Shown: positions 53,863 to 62,767 of the stretch, in pieces
How positions within the stretch are numbered: the first letter of the stretch is position 1
Layout of the letters: every line of letters begins with the position of its first letter
Assembly (NCBI GenBank): GCA_018266085.1
Contig: JAFEAZ010000028.1
Span: 1-64,000, forward strand
Source of the DNA: Candidatus Babelota bacterium
Lineage (GTDB): Bacteria > Babelota > Babeliae > Babelales > Vermiphilaceae
Reading direction: 5' to 3'
Length of the DNA stretch: 64,000 nucleotides
Translations under genes and position numbers: made by a program
Notes under the pieces: model-generated
Told to the model about the DNA's origin: nothing
Database searches by the model: none
The model's input: the letters and a program-made list of their open reading frames with translations, nothing else

Positions 53863-56565
53863 ATGATCGCTACAAATAGGATTTATTCAATCATGCTCGC
53901 CATAGGCATGATCGGTAGTATAGCTCAGATATCGGCAAGCGAGAACAAGCTTGATGAAAATAACGAACAAGTGAGCCTCCAGCAAAAGAATGCTGTTGCG
54001 CAAGAAGCATTTGATGCATGCCTCGGGCTGCTTGCCGGTCAACTACAAGAGCTTATCATGGTAGTATCGGATCTTCAGGCGATCGTTGTCAACAATGGTA
54101 TCACCGTTACCAATAAACGAGAGACCATTCAGTCACTGCAAGCAATAACCATCTGCATGGAAGCATTAAAACAAAGGTTGCATCTCCTGACAACAATTGA
54201 AGATATAGCGAGTCTGAGCGTTACCACAAGCGCTTTTATCGACCACATTCAAACAGCGATCAACAACAACTGTAAAGAAGTTGCCCCGTTTGATCTTGAA
54301 GCAGCCATTACACGCGGCAGCACCCTTATAGATGGCTCTGAAAAATTGGATGCTCAGATCAAAAAAAATGCCGATGCGTTGACCAAGCTCAAATCATCAT
54401 CTCAATCGATTGGCATCTCTTGGTATAATAAAGCATACCGCCTTTTTGATTCCTATATCGTGCAGCCAGGCAATAAATACAATCTCTTGGCTCCTGCGTT
54501 TCCCTATATCGGCACCACCAGCGAATTAGCCTTGTCTGCTGCAGCGCTGGCAAGCTTAGTTGCTTATAAATTTTCGTACCTCGACCATACACCTGAAGAT
54601 CTTGCACTCGAAAAGGATTTCAAGGTAAAGAATCCTCATTATGGCCAGGCCGCGCAAGACGGTCTTAATGTTACTGATCCTGTTATTCCCAACCCACACC
54701 GCGGTCGCCATCCAGAAACATTTGATTACATCAGAGATGACGCAGGGAACGAGATTTCAGTCGATAAATACAAAATCATAGATACTAATGCTAAGCCAAA
54801 GGCAGATTCATACGCCACCACGCTCTATAAAAAATTCCTATACCACCTGCGTACAACGGCAGGCTTTGGCTACCCAATCAGAACCAAGCGAGGCGATATC
54901 GATTATGATGGGTATCATAAAACGCATCCTATAGGACACGTGGGCCACCTTGAAAGTTTATGCTTTGGCACACCGTCATTATTCTTGTGGCTGTGCGCTC
55001 GTACTGCATTACCATCATGGAGCGTTTGGAAAAACTTCTGTGCATCGGCTGATATGAAAACCAAGCAGCTGGCAAACTTTCTTAAAGGTGGTGCGCATGC
55101 AACCAAAAAAATCGAAGGTGGTGAAACGATCATTCCAAAAGTGACCTTTGCCGACGCAACAGGGCTCACACAAGCAAAAGAATGGCTCAGCAAACTGATT
55201 CCTTTCTTCCTTGATCCAGAGGCAGCAGTGCGAGCGGGCAGAGTGCCCGATTTAGGTTACATTTTCACGGGTGATCCAGGCAACGGCAAAACTTTCATTG
55301 TTGAATGTCTGTGCGGCTCAATACGTGAAGCATTTAAAAACGCAGGCCAAAACCCTGACAAGTTCAACTTCTTTTCACTGCAAGCCTCTTGGTTGCTCAG
55401 TGGTAACATTCGTGATCTCATGCAGGAAGCAAAACAGCTCGCGCCATGCATACTCTTTATCGATGAGTTCGACCTGCTCCAACTACAACGAACAGCCAAT
55501 GCGCAAAAGCTTGCTGAATTCTTGGTTGAGATTAACGCCTGCTTTAAATCCGACCCTACCAAGCCGGTCGTTATCATGACAGCGACCAACTGCCCAACCC
55601 ACTGCGACAAAGCATTATTCCGTGACGGTCGTCTCGGTACTCATATCGAATTTGAACTGCCAAAAAAGCTTGATCGTAAAGAGTTTTTAACGAAAAAATT
55701 GAGCAATCTCGCCTTTGACATTAAGCAGTTCGATATTGAACGCTTGGTATTAGAAACTGATCACCTGTCATACGCTAATATTGAAGGGCTTATCCATCTT
55801 GCCGCTATGGACGCAAAGCTCGAAAAGCAGCTTTTACAAGAAAAGCATATCTATCGGGTTCTTGACTACCGATTCCGTTCTGTTCTGTTCACGAGCAGCT
55901 CAGAACAATCACCTCAAGAATTATCATTGATCTCTGCACATATTGCTGGCAAAGCGCTTGCAGCAACCCTATTTAGCGACCTGCTCGAGCGTGGCATAGC
56001 GCGTGCTACTATCTTGCCCTATATGGCTAAACGGAATGAAGAGCTACCTGGTATGGCCCTCGCCCTACCAAAAGACCGTGAAACACCGCCTGCTATAGAA
56101 TATGGCAAACTCTGCACCTACAACTATTACGATCGCTTTAACCCGCATGAGTATGACAACAGACACGCTCATCAATTCAAGGCACTTATTCAAGAGTTAT
56201 TGGCAGGTTTTGTTGCTGAAGAGCTTCTGTTTAATGCACCAAGCACCTACAGCTATAATATAAAAGATGAAAACGAAGCGGGTCTTTTAGCGTTGCATAT
56301 GATTGCACCGGGTAATGCACTGGCAAAAATGTCTGAAGAGCAAAAAAACTGCATGATACAGAAAGCCATTCTGCTTAAAGAGCAGTGCAAGAAGGATGTC
56401 ACGGAACTACTGACAGAATTCCGCCCTGCACTTGAACTCTTGCACCGCGTATTGATGGCAGAGAAAATCCTCACTGGTGATGAGATTAAACAGGTTATTG
56501 CGTATGCAATGAATCCTAAACAGATGGAAGAAGATACGCAGACGGTCGCCGCTGCAGCAGCGTAA
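53863..56565 (+). CDS. FtsH-like AAA protein with inactivated protease domain
   Basis: A 900-residue protein. A hydrophobic N-terminal helix (about 8-25) and a second helix (about 215-235) frame a long helical domain, an enlarged form of FtsH topology. The AAA module follows: Walker A GDPGNGKT (about 470), Walker B CILFIDEFD (about 530), then MTATNC and the DGRLGTHIEF arginine-finger region. The C-terminal part aligns in order with the M41 peptidase, but the zinc site HEAGH reads HIAGK (about 693), so both the catalytic Glu and one His are lost. ELLAGFVAEELLF is still present. It is probably an unfoldase or pseudo-protease. It has its own promoter region. Confidence 0.8.
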   Translation: MIATNRIYSIMLAIGMIGSIAQISASENKLDENNEQVSLQQKNAVAQEAFDACLGLLAGQLQELIMVVSDLQAIVVNNGITVTNKRETIQSLQAITICMEALKQRLHLLTTIEDIASLSVTTSAFIDHIQTAINNNCKEVAPFDLEAAITRGSTLIDGSEKLDAQIKKNADALTKLKSSSQSIGISWYNKAYRLFDSYIVQPGNKYNLLAPAFPYIGTTSELALSAAALASLVAYKFSYLDHTPEDLALEKDFKVKNPHYGQAAQDGLNVTDPVIPNPHRGRHPETFDYIRDDAGNEISVDKYKIIDTNAKPKADSYATTLYKKFLYHLRTTAGFGYPIRTKRGDIDYDGYHKTHPIGHVGHLESLCFGTPSLFLWLCARTALPSWSVWKNFCASADMKTKQLANFLKGGAHATKKIEGGETIIPKVTFADATGLTQAKEWLSKLIPFFLDPEAAVRAGRVPDLGYIFTGDPGNGKTFIVECLCGSIREAFKNAGQNPDKFNFFSLQASWLLSGNIRDLMQEAKQLAPCILFIDEFDLLQLQRTANAQKLAEFLVEINACFKSDPTKPVVIMTATNCPTHCDKALFRDGRLGTHIEFELPKKLDRKEFLTKKLSNLAFDIKQFDIERLVLETDHLSYANIEGLIHLAAMDAKLEKQLLQEKHIYRVLDYRFRSVLFTSSSEQSPQELSLISAHIAGKALAATLFSDLLERGIARATILPYMAKRNEELPGMALALPKDRETPPAIEYGKLCTYNYYDRFNPHEYDNRHAHQFKALIQELLAGFVAEELLFNAPSTYSYNIKDENEAGLLALHMIAPGNALAKMSEEQKNCMIQKAILLKEQCKKDVTELLTEFRPALELLHRVLMAEKILTGDEIKQVIAYAMNPKQMEEDTQTVAAAAA

Positions 56566-56595
56566 TCATTAAGAAATTTGACTCTAAAACAGTTT

Positions 56596-56622
56596 GGTCA
56601 TCCCCGTGAAAACGGGGATCCC
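56596..56622 (+). repeat. REP-like palindrome copy 4
   Basis: GGTCATCCCCG then CGGGGATCCC form a seven-pair stem. It is in the same family as copies 1-3 and 5 and directly abuts the 52-base element. Confidence 0.85.
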
Positions 56623-56625
56623 GCC

Positions 56626-56677
56626 TCTGCTTGTCCGGGCCATCAGGCTCGGCAAGCTACGACGGGCAGGCCAGGCT
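56626..56677 (+). repeat. 52-base dispersed element, copy 1
   Basis: Begins TCTGCTTGTCCGGGCCAT and ends GGGCAGGCCAGGCT. It matches the reverse complement of 62672-62723 with two differences in 52 bases. Contains no ORF. Confidence 0.88.
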
Positions 56678-56762
56678 TCTTACAAAGTTGACTGAAGGAG
56701 AACTCATCGCTTTGCAAAGCAACACCAGATAACCTTTGAGTAAATCCTCTGATATGCAATGA

Positions 56763-56790
56763 TGGATTCCCGATTTCTCGGGAATGACCC
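56763..56790 (-). repeat. REP-like palindrome copy 5
   Basis: TGGATTCCCG then CGGGAATGACCC, a perfect stem, inverted relative to copy 4, which lies 140 bases away. Confidence 0.85.
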
Positions 56791-56856
56791 GGGGTTAGTC
56801 TTTTGGTGTGTAGCTTAACGATTTTCTCTACGGCCTATTTTTCACACGACCTATCA

Positions 56857-57303
56857 TCATCGCCTGTCCATAACGCCGCCTAATGCATCAATCAACGCAA
56901 TGCGCTCTTGATAGCGGCCACCTAAAAACTGTGCACTATTCCAGGCCGTAACGATGGCAATAAGTTCATCACACGAAATATAATCGGACGGTATCACCAA
57001 GACATTAATGTTGTCATGCTCAACGCTCAACCGCGCAAGCTCAGCAGTATGCGCAACGGCTGCGTAGATGCCGGCAAAGCGGTTAGCTGCAACGGCCATA
57101 CCAACACCGGTAGCACAAAGCAAGAGTCCTTTTTCAGCAGATCCTGCCTGTATCAATGAGCAGACCGCATGCGCAAATAAGGGATAATCGCTGCGCACCT
57201 CATCACAAGCGCCCACGTCGATCCACGCAACATTACTGATCGCTTGCTGTACAAACTGTTTCTGCGCAAAACCACGATGGTCAGCGCCAACGGCAATCTT
57301 CAT
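56857..57303 (-). CDS. rpiB: ribose-5-phosphate isomerase B
   Basis: A 148-residue RpiB/LacAB-type isomerase that interconverts ribose 5-phosphate and ribulose 5-phosphate. MKIAVGADHRGFAQK at the N-terminus, catalytic Cys in LLCATGVGMAVAANR and the AHTAELARLSVEHDNINVLVI segment are typical. The start overlaps the end of the upstream lipoprotein gene by four bases, so the two are coupled, although no functional link is evident. Confidence 0.94.
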   Translation of the reverse strand: MKIAVGADHRGFAQKQFVQQAISNVAWIDVGACDEVRSDYPLFAHAVCSLIQAGSAEKGLLLCATGVGMAVAANRFAGIYAAVAHTAELARLSVEHDNINVLVIPSDYISCDELIAIVTAWNSAQFLGGRYQERIALIDALGGVMDRR

Positions 57304-57974
57304 GGAGCCACGCTGGTAGCTACGACCTCAGTCGCCGGCAGCATTTTTTCTACATTAGGAATATGCCACGCAAGCTCCATCTTTTTAGACAACGAACGTA
57401 TGCATAATGCCATGTCCTGCACCGTACTATCGAGAATAGGTTTTTCATCGACCGTTAATGCGTTAAACTTTATCTCATAGACTGTTTTGAAATGATTATA
57501 TTTTTTACCAAAGAAGGAAATATACTCTGGATTCAAATAGACCACTTTCATGTCCAACGGTGTATAGACTTGATCCTTCACCCGTAATGAAAAGGACCAT
57601 TCAGCATCCTTTTCATCTAAATGAGCAACGCTCGACAGAAGATAAAACGTAATAAAATGTTTATTCTCTTCTAATTGCCGCCGCAAGAAATTATTACGAA
57701 ACTCCTGTCCTTTGCCAGCCTTGAGTGCATGCGCAGATACATATGCAGAACGCACAGCGCCCGACAACCATAACGCATCAAAAAGGCATACGGTGGACAA
57801 CTGATCATATAGATATAATGAACGAATATATGACTGCGGCTCTTTAGTAAACTGCTCAACAGGCTCACCCTGGTAAAAAGTATTCTTGTGCCAATCTCCC
57901 ATACGACAACAACCAGAAAGTGTTAGCAACAGAGAGCTATACGCTACACATGCTATCCGTATTCGTTTCATCAT
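57300..57974 (-). CDS. lipoprotein, unknown function
   Basis: A 224-residue predicted lipoprotein with the lipobox LTLSGC (Cys about 22). The mature part is mixed alpha/beta with several aromatic residues (YIRSLYLYDQLSTVCLF, YLNPEYISFFGKKYNHF) and no domain that I recognise. The stop overlaps the rpiB start by four bases. Divergent from lolC/E across a 137-base gap. Function unknown. Confidence 0.72.
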   Translation of the reverse strand: MMKRIRIACVAYSSLLLTLSGCCRMGDWHKNTFYQGEPVEQFTKEPQSYIRSLYLYDQLSTVCLFDALWLSGAVRSAYVSAHALKAGKGQEFRNNFLRRQLEENKHFITFYLLSSVAHLDEKDAEWSFSLRVKDQVYTPLDMKVVYLNPEYISFFGKKYNHFKTVYEIKFNALTVDEKPILDSTVQDMALCIRSLSKKMELAWHIPNVEKMLPATEVVATSVAP

Positions 57975-58111
57975 ATTCCTTTTTTTTCACGAGAGAGCTT
58001 GCTCGTTGTGTAGTGTATGCTTAAGCTCTAAACTTGTATACAGTATCAAGCGTAGCCTAAAAAAAAGGCGGACATTTTACAAGGCATCCCTACCAAATAA
58101 AGGCGCACCGT

Positions 58112-59338
58112 ATGAACAAAGTTCCACTGCTACTCGCATGGCGTTATGTAAAAAGTGCTCATACAGAACGAAGTATCAACAGCATGGCACGTATCTGTTT
58201 TGGCGGTGTCTTTATAGGTACCTTTGCACTCACCTTAGTCCTGGCGATTATGCAAGGGTTTGAAAAGGTCACTCATGAAAAATTACGCGGCATTCATGCA
58301 CCAATCAGCATACGATCCTCAGGCGATTATTTGAATGTCTCGGCACTTGGCACCATCTTTGCTCAGGAGTTTCCTGAAATAGTCGCATACAGCCCGAGCG
58401 ATACGCAACAAGTTATTATGGAAACGAACGACGTTGCTACCGATTTTACCATCGCAGCGCTCAAAGGTGTTATTCCTGAGCAAGAAGCAGCGCTAGCAAC
58501 AATAGCCAAACGTTTTGTCACAACGCATGGGGTAACCTTTGTAGAGGCATTGAAAGGCAACAAGCTTATTCTTGGTAAAAAACTGGCACAAGAGCTCCAT
58601 GTTGGCGTTGGTGATACGATTAACCTGTTGTACACACATGAGCACCAAACACGTCACGGCAAGCTTGCTCTTGAACAGACTGCAGCCCAGGTGGGTGGCA
58701 TGTTTGATAGTGGCATCGACGAATTCGATTCCGCCATGGCGCTCTGCTCGCTCGATTTTTTACAAACGCTCTTTGATACTGAGCCAACCCACATCGGTCT
58801 AACACTGGTGCCAGCAGCCGATGAACAGGCAACGATCGACCGGTTACAGCAACGTTTGAGGCTTGACGTATTTTCGTGGCAGGAGCTCTATCCAGCACTC
58901 ATTGCAGCGCTGAAGCTCGAAAAATATGGCATGTTTTTAATTTTAGCACTCATCACTCTTGTCGCCAGTATGAATATTATTTCGCTACTCTTTATGCAGA
59001 TAACGCACAAGCGAGCCGATATCGCCATGCTCAAAGCGATGGGCATGTCCGACGCTGCCATAAAAACTATTTTTCTCATCATGGGCACGGCCATCAGCTG
59101 CGCAGGCGCTCTGGGTGGACTTAGTGCCGCTACGATCGTCGGCTTTCTTCTTGATCGCTACCCGCTTATTACCTTACCGGATGCCTACTACGTGTCCCAT
59201 TTACCGATACAGATGAGCTGGTCGATTCTGCTGCTGGTAGCTACCGTCACCCTGCTGCTCGGCTTTGTTGCAAGCTGGATCCCTGTGTCACGTATCGGGT
59301 CCATCACGATCGCCAAAGTGCTGCGCATGGAAGCTTAA
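58112..59338 (+). CDS. LolC/LolE-family lipoprotein-release permease
   Basis: A 408-residue FtsX-like permease with one N-terminal helix after LLAWRYVKSAH, a large periplasmic domain and three C-terminal helices (starting FLILALITLVASMNIISLLF). LLFMQITHKRADIAMLKAMGMSD is a strong LolC/E signature. With LolD this complex extracts lipoproteins from the inner membrane. LolD is not in this window, and C and E cannot be told apart here. It ends in a TTAA that is also the stop of the convergent gene. Confidence 0.9.
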   Translation: MNKVPLLLAWRYVKSAHTERSINSMARICFGGVFIGTFALTLVLAIMQGFEKVTHEKLRGIHAPISIRSSGDYLNVSALGTIFAQEFPEIVAYSPSDTQQVIMETNDVATDFTIAALKGVIPEQEAALATIAKRFVTTHGVTFVEALKGNKLILGKKLAQELHVGVGDTINLLYTHEHQTRHGKLALEQTAAQVGGMFDSGIDEFDSAMALCSLDFLQTLFDTEPTHIGLTLVPAADEQATIDRLQQRLRLDVFSWQELYPALIAALKLEKYGMFLILALITLVASMNIISLLFMQITHKRADIAMLKAMGMSDAAIKTIFLIMGTAISCAGALGGLSAATIVGFLLDRYPLITLPDAYYVSHLPIQMSWSILLLVATVTLLLGFVASWIPVSRIGSITIAKVLRMEA

Positions 59339-60720
59339 AGTTTTTTAAAGGTCGCTATAACGTTGCGTGCAGCCACTGCGTGATCAAGCATCGGCAATGG
59401 GTAGGTTGGCACAATAGGGCTGGTCGCTTTAAAAAGCGTATGTATCTGCCCAGCTGGCACATCGGCCAACTCAGGAAGCCATCTTTTTATATACTCAGCA
59501 TCAGGATCGAATTTCTTCTGCTGCACCCATGGGTTAAAAACGCGAAAATAGGGCTGTGAGCAGGTGCCGGTCGATGCTACCCATTGCCAATTACCATTAT
59601 TCACTGCAGGATCATAATCAACCAAGTTGTGTGCAAAATACCGCTCACCCCACCGCCAATCGATCTGTAAATCTTTGACTAGAAATGATGCGGTCACCAT
59701 GCGTACGCGGTTATGCATAAACCCGGTGGCACGTAATTCGCGCATCCCAGCATCGACCAACGGAAAGCCGGTCATGCCGTCACACCATGTTTGAAACTGT
59801 TCTTTATCATAGCTCCAGCGCAGATCATCATACCGCTCGACGCCTGCATGCCCCAAAAGCTTTGGGTTGTGAAAGAGCATGTGCGTAAAAAAATCGCGCC
59901 AATAGAGCTGAGCAATGAGTGGATTATGCACACCAACCGCTTTGATGAGCGCATAATAGGCCTGACGAATCGACACTAGACCGAATTTGAGATACGCAGA
60001 CAGATGTGTCGTGGCAAGCGAAGGGATGTTGCGCTCGGTGGCATAATGCGCAAACTGTCTCAACGAATGGAGTATCTCTTCTGCTTCTTGATGAGTTCCG
60101 CGTACCAGCAGCTGTGTAGTGCGCTCCGGCACGAGCTGTGTATAGAGATCTTTTTTCTGTGCGCTCGTAATAGCAGCGGTATACCAATGCGCATCGGGCT
60201 GTTCATGCGGCTTTTCCACGGGCACCATGCGCGCTGCCTTAAAAAATGGCGTATATGTTTTGTACGGTGTGCCACTACCAGTCTTTACCATCTCGGGCTC
60301 TTGTAATAACAGATCATTGCAGACAACTACCGCCACACCACGTGCAGCACAGATTGTTGCAAGAGCCGCATCACGCTTCTGGCTAAAGGGTGTGTAATCT
60401 CGGTTATAAAAAACAGCATCGATCGATGCCTCAGTAATAATGGTGTCGACACAATCGGCCGGATCGCCATAAAAAAGGTATAAACGCCCAGATTGCGCAT
60501 GCAATTGCGCATCAAGATCTTTAAGCGCCTCTACCATAAACTGTATTGCAGCATCACTGCGGTAGTTGTTGCCAGGCCCAACCTGTTTTGGATCAACGAT
60601 AAAACAGGCCACGACCTGCTGCGAGCCACGTATCGCTTGCGCCAGGCCATGATTATCATACAAACGCAAGTCCCGCCTGAAAATAAACAGTGACCGCTTA
60701 AATGTTTTGGCATTATGCAT
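59335..60720 (-). CDS. phrB: deoxyribodipyrimidine photolyase
   Basis: A 461-residue class I CPD photolyase/cryptochrome-family protein that repairs pyrimidine dimers with light. The N-terminal antenna domain starts SLFIFRRDLRLYDNHGL. The FAD domain shows QLYWRDFFTHMLFHNP, RELRATGFMHNRVRM and the VNNGNWQWVASTG segment. All family landmarks are present and length is normal. Its stop shares the palindrome TTAA with the lolC/E stop. Confidence 0.95.
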   Translation of the reverse strand: MHNAKTFKRSLFIFRRDLRLYDNHGLAQAIRGSQQVVACFIVDPKQVGPGNNYRSDAAIQFMVEALKDLDAQLHAQSGRLYLFYGDPADCVDTIITEASIDAVFYNRDYTPFSQKRDAALATICAARGVAVVVCNDLLLQEPEMVKTGSGTPYKTYTPFFKAARMVPVEKPHEQPDAHWYTAAITSAQKKDLYTQLVPERTTQLLVRGTHQEAEEILHSLRQFAHYATERNIPSLATTHLSAYLKFGLVSIRQAYYALIKAVGVHNPLIAQLYWRDFFTHMLFHNPKLLGHAGVERYDDLRWSYDKEQFQTWCDGMTGFPLVDAGMRELRATGFMHNRVRMVTASFLVKDLQIDWRWGERYFAHNLVDYDPAVNNGNWQWVASTGTCSQPYFRVFNPWVQQKKFDPDAEYIKRWLPELADVPAGQIHTLFKATSPIVPTYPLPMLDHAVAARNVIATFKKL

Positions 60721-60781
60721 AGAGTAGTATCCTTACTTAAAAGGCGAATAATGCCCCTTATCCTACCCTGTCCTGCCAGTC

Positions 60782-60810
60782 TTTACAAGTCATTCAATCT
60801 GAATTATACT
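60782..60810 (+). promoter_or_regulatory. promoter of the 60869 gene
   Basis: TTTACA (60782-60787) and TATACT (60805-60810), each one mismatch from consensus, with a 17-base spacer. Predicted transcription start is about 50 bases before the ATG at 60869. Confidence 0.65.
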
Positions 60811-60868
60811 TAACCGATAAGAAGTCTAAATAAAGAGCCAATAAGCAACGCAAAGGCATCCTACTTGT

Positions 60869-61258
60869 ATGAAACTAAAACAACTAATGCTCCCAGGTGT
60901 GATTCTCTTGACCTCTTTTTTGCCAAGCTCCGCAGTCGACGCTAATGAACGTGCCGAAAAAGAAGTTATTAAAATACGCTGTTCTGAGCAAGCAGTAATT
61001 ATTGACAGAACGCATCAAACCGCTTTAAGTTTGCTCATAGAACTGTACACTAAACAAGAAGAACTGGGCATAGAACAAGACGCAGATAGAAAAAAAGCCT
61101 TAATTGCTCAACGCGAAGACCTAACTGCTCAGTACGGAAAACAGAGGCATAAATTTCTGCTCTTCAGCGGGCTATTTCTGAAGACATCCTCACAATTAGA
61201 AAATCTGCTAAATGAACAAATCGCTCTGCATGAGCAATGCGAAGCTAAAAATCAATAA
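60869..61258 (+). CDS. small exported helical protein
   Basis: An orphan of 129 residues with a signal peptide (about 1-22, before VDANE). The mature part is charged and helical (ALSLLIELYTKQEELG, ALIAQREDLTAQYGKQ), with two Cys near its ends. Preceded by a good promoter. Followed by a second small exported gene after 61 bases. Function unknown. Confidence 0.6.
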   Translation: MKLKQLMLPGVILLTSFLPSSAVDANERAEKEVIKIRCSEQAVIIDRTHQTALSLLIELYTKQEELGIEQDADRKKALIAQREDLTAQYGKQRHKFLLFSGLFLKTSSQLENLLNEQIALHEQCEAKNQ

Positions 61259-61319
61259 CATAAGACTTCTTATTTTGTATGACGCCAAATCGGTAAAATC
61301 AAACATTTAAGGATATTTT

Positions 61320-61769
61320 ATGAATCCAACTATAACCCCTATCATCATATCGACACTTGTGCTCATCAGTTGCGCAACAAAGGCGGCAGAACTGCCATCA
61401 TCGAAAGCCTCCAAAGATGTTGGGCCGGTGCTAACTCTCAAGCCAGAGCCTAAATGCCCACGATCTATAAGCATAATACTTGGCGCTCAAAGAGCGGACA
61501 AAGAGTATAAAAAACAAAAATTTGCTGCTATCTTGCGCAAAGAGTTTAAGACAAAAAAAAAGCAGTTCAGACGAGAGTTACTAGGCGTTGATGATCTCTT
61601 AAAAACCTGTTGCAAGTTTGTAGAGGAAACGCGCAAAATGGTGGCCGAGAGGCTAAGCAAGCTGGAGGATGTAAAAAAGCGACTCGATCGCATAGATAAG
61701 CTCCGTCAACGCAGTAATGGCTTAGGGCACAAAACATACGTACAAGCAAAACGTCAGCGCCGCGATTAA
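61320..61769 (+). CDS. small basic lipoprotein or exported protein
   Basis: An orphan of 149 residues. The leader MNPTITPIIISTLVLISC has a lipobox-like VLISC (Cys about 18), so lipidation is possible, but a plain signal peptide is also possible. The mature part is very Lys/Arg-rich with a coiled coil (MVAERLSKLEDVKKRLDRID). Function unknown. A terminator follows at 61819. Confidence 0.58.
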   Translation: MNPTITPIIISTLVLISCATKAAELPSSKASKDVGPVLTLKPEPKCPRSISIILGAQRADKEYKKQKFAAILRKEFKTKKKQFRRELLGVDDLLKTCCKFVEETRKMVAERLSKLEDVKKRLDRIDKLRQRSNGLGHKTYVQAKRQRRD

Positions 61770-61818
61770 ACGGGCGAACCTTAAGCCTGCAAAAACGCTT
61801 AATCTCACTGTACTACGA

Positions 61819-61849
61819 GGGGGCTCCATCAAAAGCTCCCTTTTTCTTT
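61819..61849 (+). terminator. rho-independent terminator
   Basis: GGGGGCT pairs with AGCTCCC (one G-T pair) around an eight-base loop, followed by TTTTTC. It ends the 61320 gene. Confidence 0.75.
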
Positions 61850-61898
61850 GATCTTTTCTCAAGCTCTACCCTGGCAGCAGCCGCCGCAGGCTGGAAAC

Positions 61899-61928
61899 TT
61901 GACGAATGCATACAAATTGAATTATAAT
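61899..61928 (+). promoter_or_regulatory. promoter of the 61987 gene
   Basis: TTGACG (61899-61904) and TATAAT (61923-61928) with an 18-base spacer, the same spacing as the dnaK promoter in this window. Transcription starts at about 61935. Confidence 0.75.
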
Positions 61929-61986
61929 TGATTTTAATACAAAGCGCTTTTATATGTGCAGTTTCTCTACAAGAGGTACAATCAGC

Positions 61987-62670
61987 ATGAAGACTCCTAT
62001 CACATTGTTCCTAGCGCTGACAAGCTTGTTGGTTATACCTGCAAGCCACACAATGCATCAAAATCCTACAGCTCAGCGGCATATCGGCAAATTTTCTGAA
62101 GCACTCTATGGTATAATGGAGGCTAAGACAACCGTTGAAACCGCTCACCTCGTCCAATCCTTATTACAATCTAAAAAGCCTGCCGAAATAAAAAGAATGT
62201 TTGACACCTTGTCAACAGCCTACATACAAGATACTGTAGGAAATCCTAGAATTAAAACACTTGATATTGTCGCCAAAGAAGATGAACTAAGAAATATATT
62301 CGACACATATTCTACAGAGCAGCAAGCAAAATTTGTTGCACATACGTTACGCGAATTAGACAATCAAAAAAAAGCAATACAGCACACGAGAGAGCATGAG
62401 AGAGATCTCAAAAAACTCTCTGACTCTATGGCTCTTGAAAAAGCAGAGCTCAAAAAGCTATGGCTAAACTATGATAAAAGCCATACAACCAAAGAAGATC
62501 TACAAGAGCAGACCGCTCTAGCAAAAAGCAGAGCTGAAGAGCTTAAGAATCTAACACAAACATATGATAAAAGAATGCATGATCTCACTGGAAAACACGT
62601 ACTAAGACTCTTACCAACGCGAAGAATTCAACCAATAGATCTGACACCTGCTGTTGAGGATGTCGACTGA
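61987..62670 (+). CDS. exported coiled-coil protein
   Basis: An orphan of 227 residues. The ATG at 61987 opens a signal peptide (MKTPITLFLALTSLLVIPAS region). A helical N-half is followed by a long coiled coil (about 115-200: QHTREHERDLKKLSDSMALE, TALAKSRAEELKNLTQTYDK) and a short tail. Function unknown. It has its own promoter and lies just before the 52-base element. Confidence 0.62.
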   Translation: MKTPITLFLALTSLLVIPASHTMHQNPTAQRHIGKFSEALYGIMEAKTTVETAHLVQSLLQSKKPAEIKRMFDTLSTAYIQDTVGNPRIKTLDIVAKEDELRNIFDTYSTEQQAKFVAHTLRELDNQKKAIQHTREHERDLKKLSDSMALEKAELKKLWLNYDKSHTTKEDLQEQTALAKSRAEELKNLTQTYDKRMHDLTGKHVLRLLPTRRIQPIDLTPAVEDVD

Positions 62671-62671
62671 T

Positions 62672-62723
62672 AGCCTGGCCTGCCCGGCGTAGCTTGCCGA
62701 GCCTAATGGCCCGGACAAGCAGA
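62672..62723 (-). repeat. 52-base dispersed element, copy 2
   Basis: Reverse-complement copy of 56626-56677 with two differences. On its minus strand it is preceded by GTCATCCTCGG, which resembles a decayed half of the REP-like palindrome. Confidence 0.88.
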
Positions 62724-62767
62724 GACTGCCGAGGATGACTTGGTAAGAATCTATGACTGATTTATGT

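Larger units (their letters stand above)
56566..56856. other. intergenic repeat cluster
   Basis: A 291-base region that holds two REP-like palindromes in opposite orientation and one copy of the 52-base element. No gene is seen. Confidence 0.7.

Noticed and set aside
56566-56856. CRISPR-like array
   Set aside because: The repeats are palindromic REP-like elements in opposite orientation with one spacer-like gap, not direct repeats with regular spacers, and no cas gene is present.
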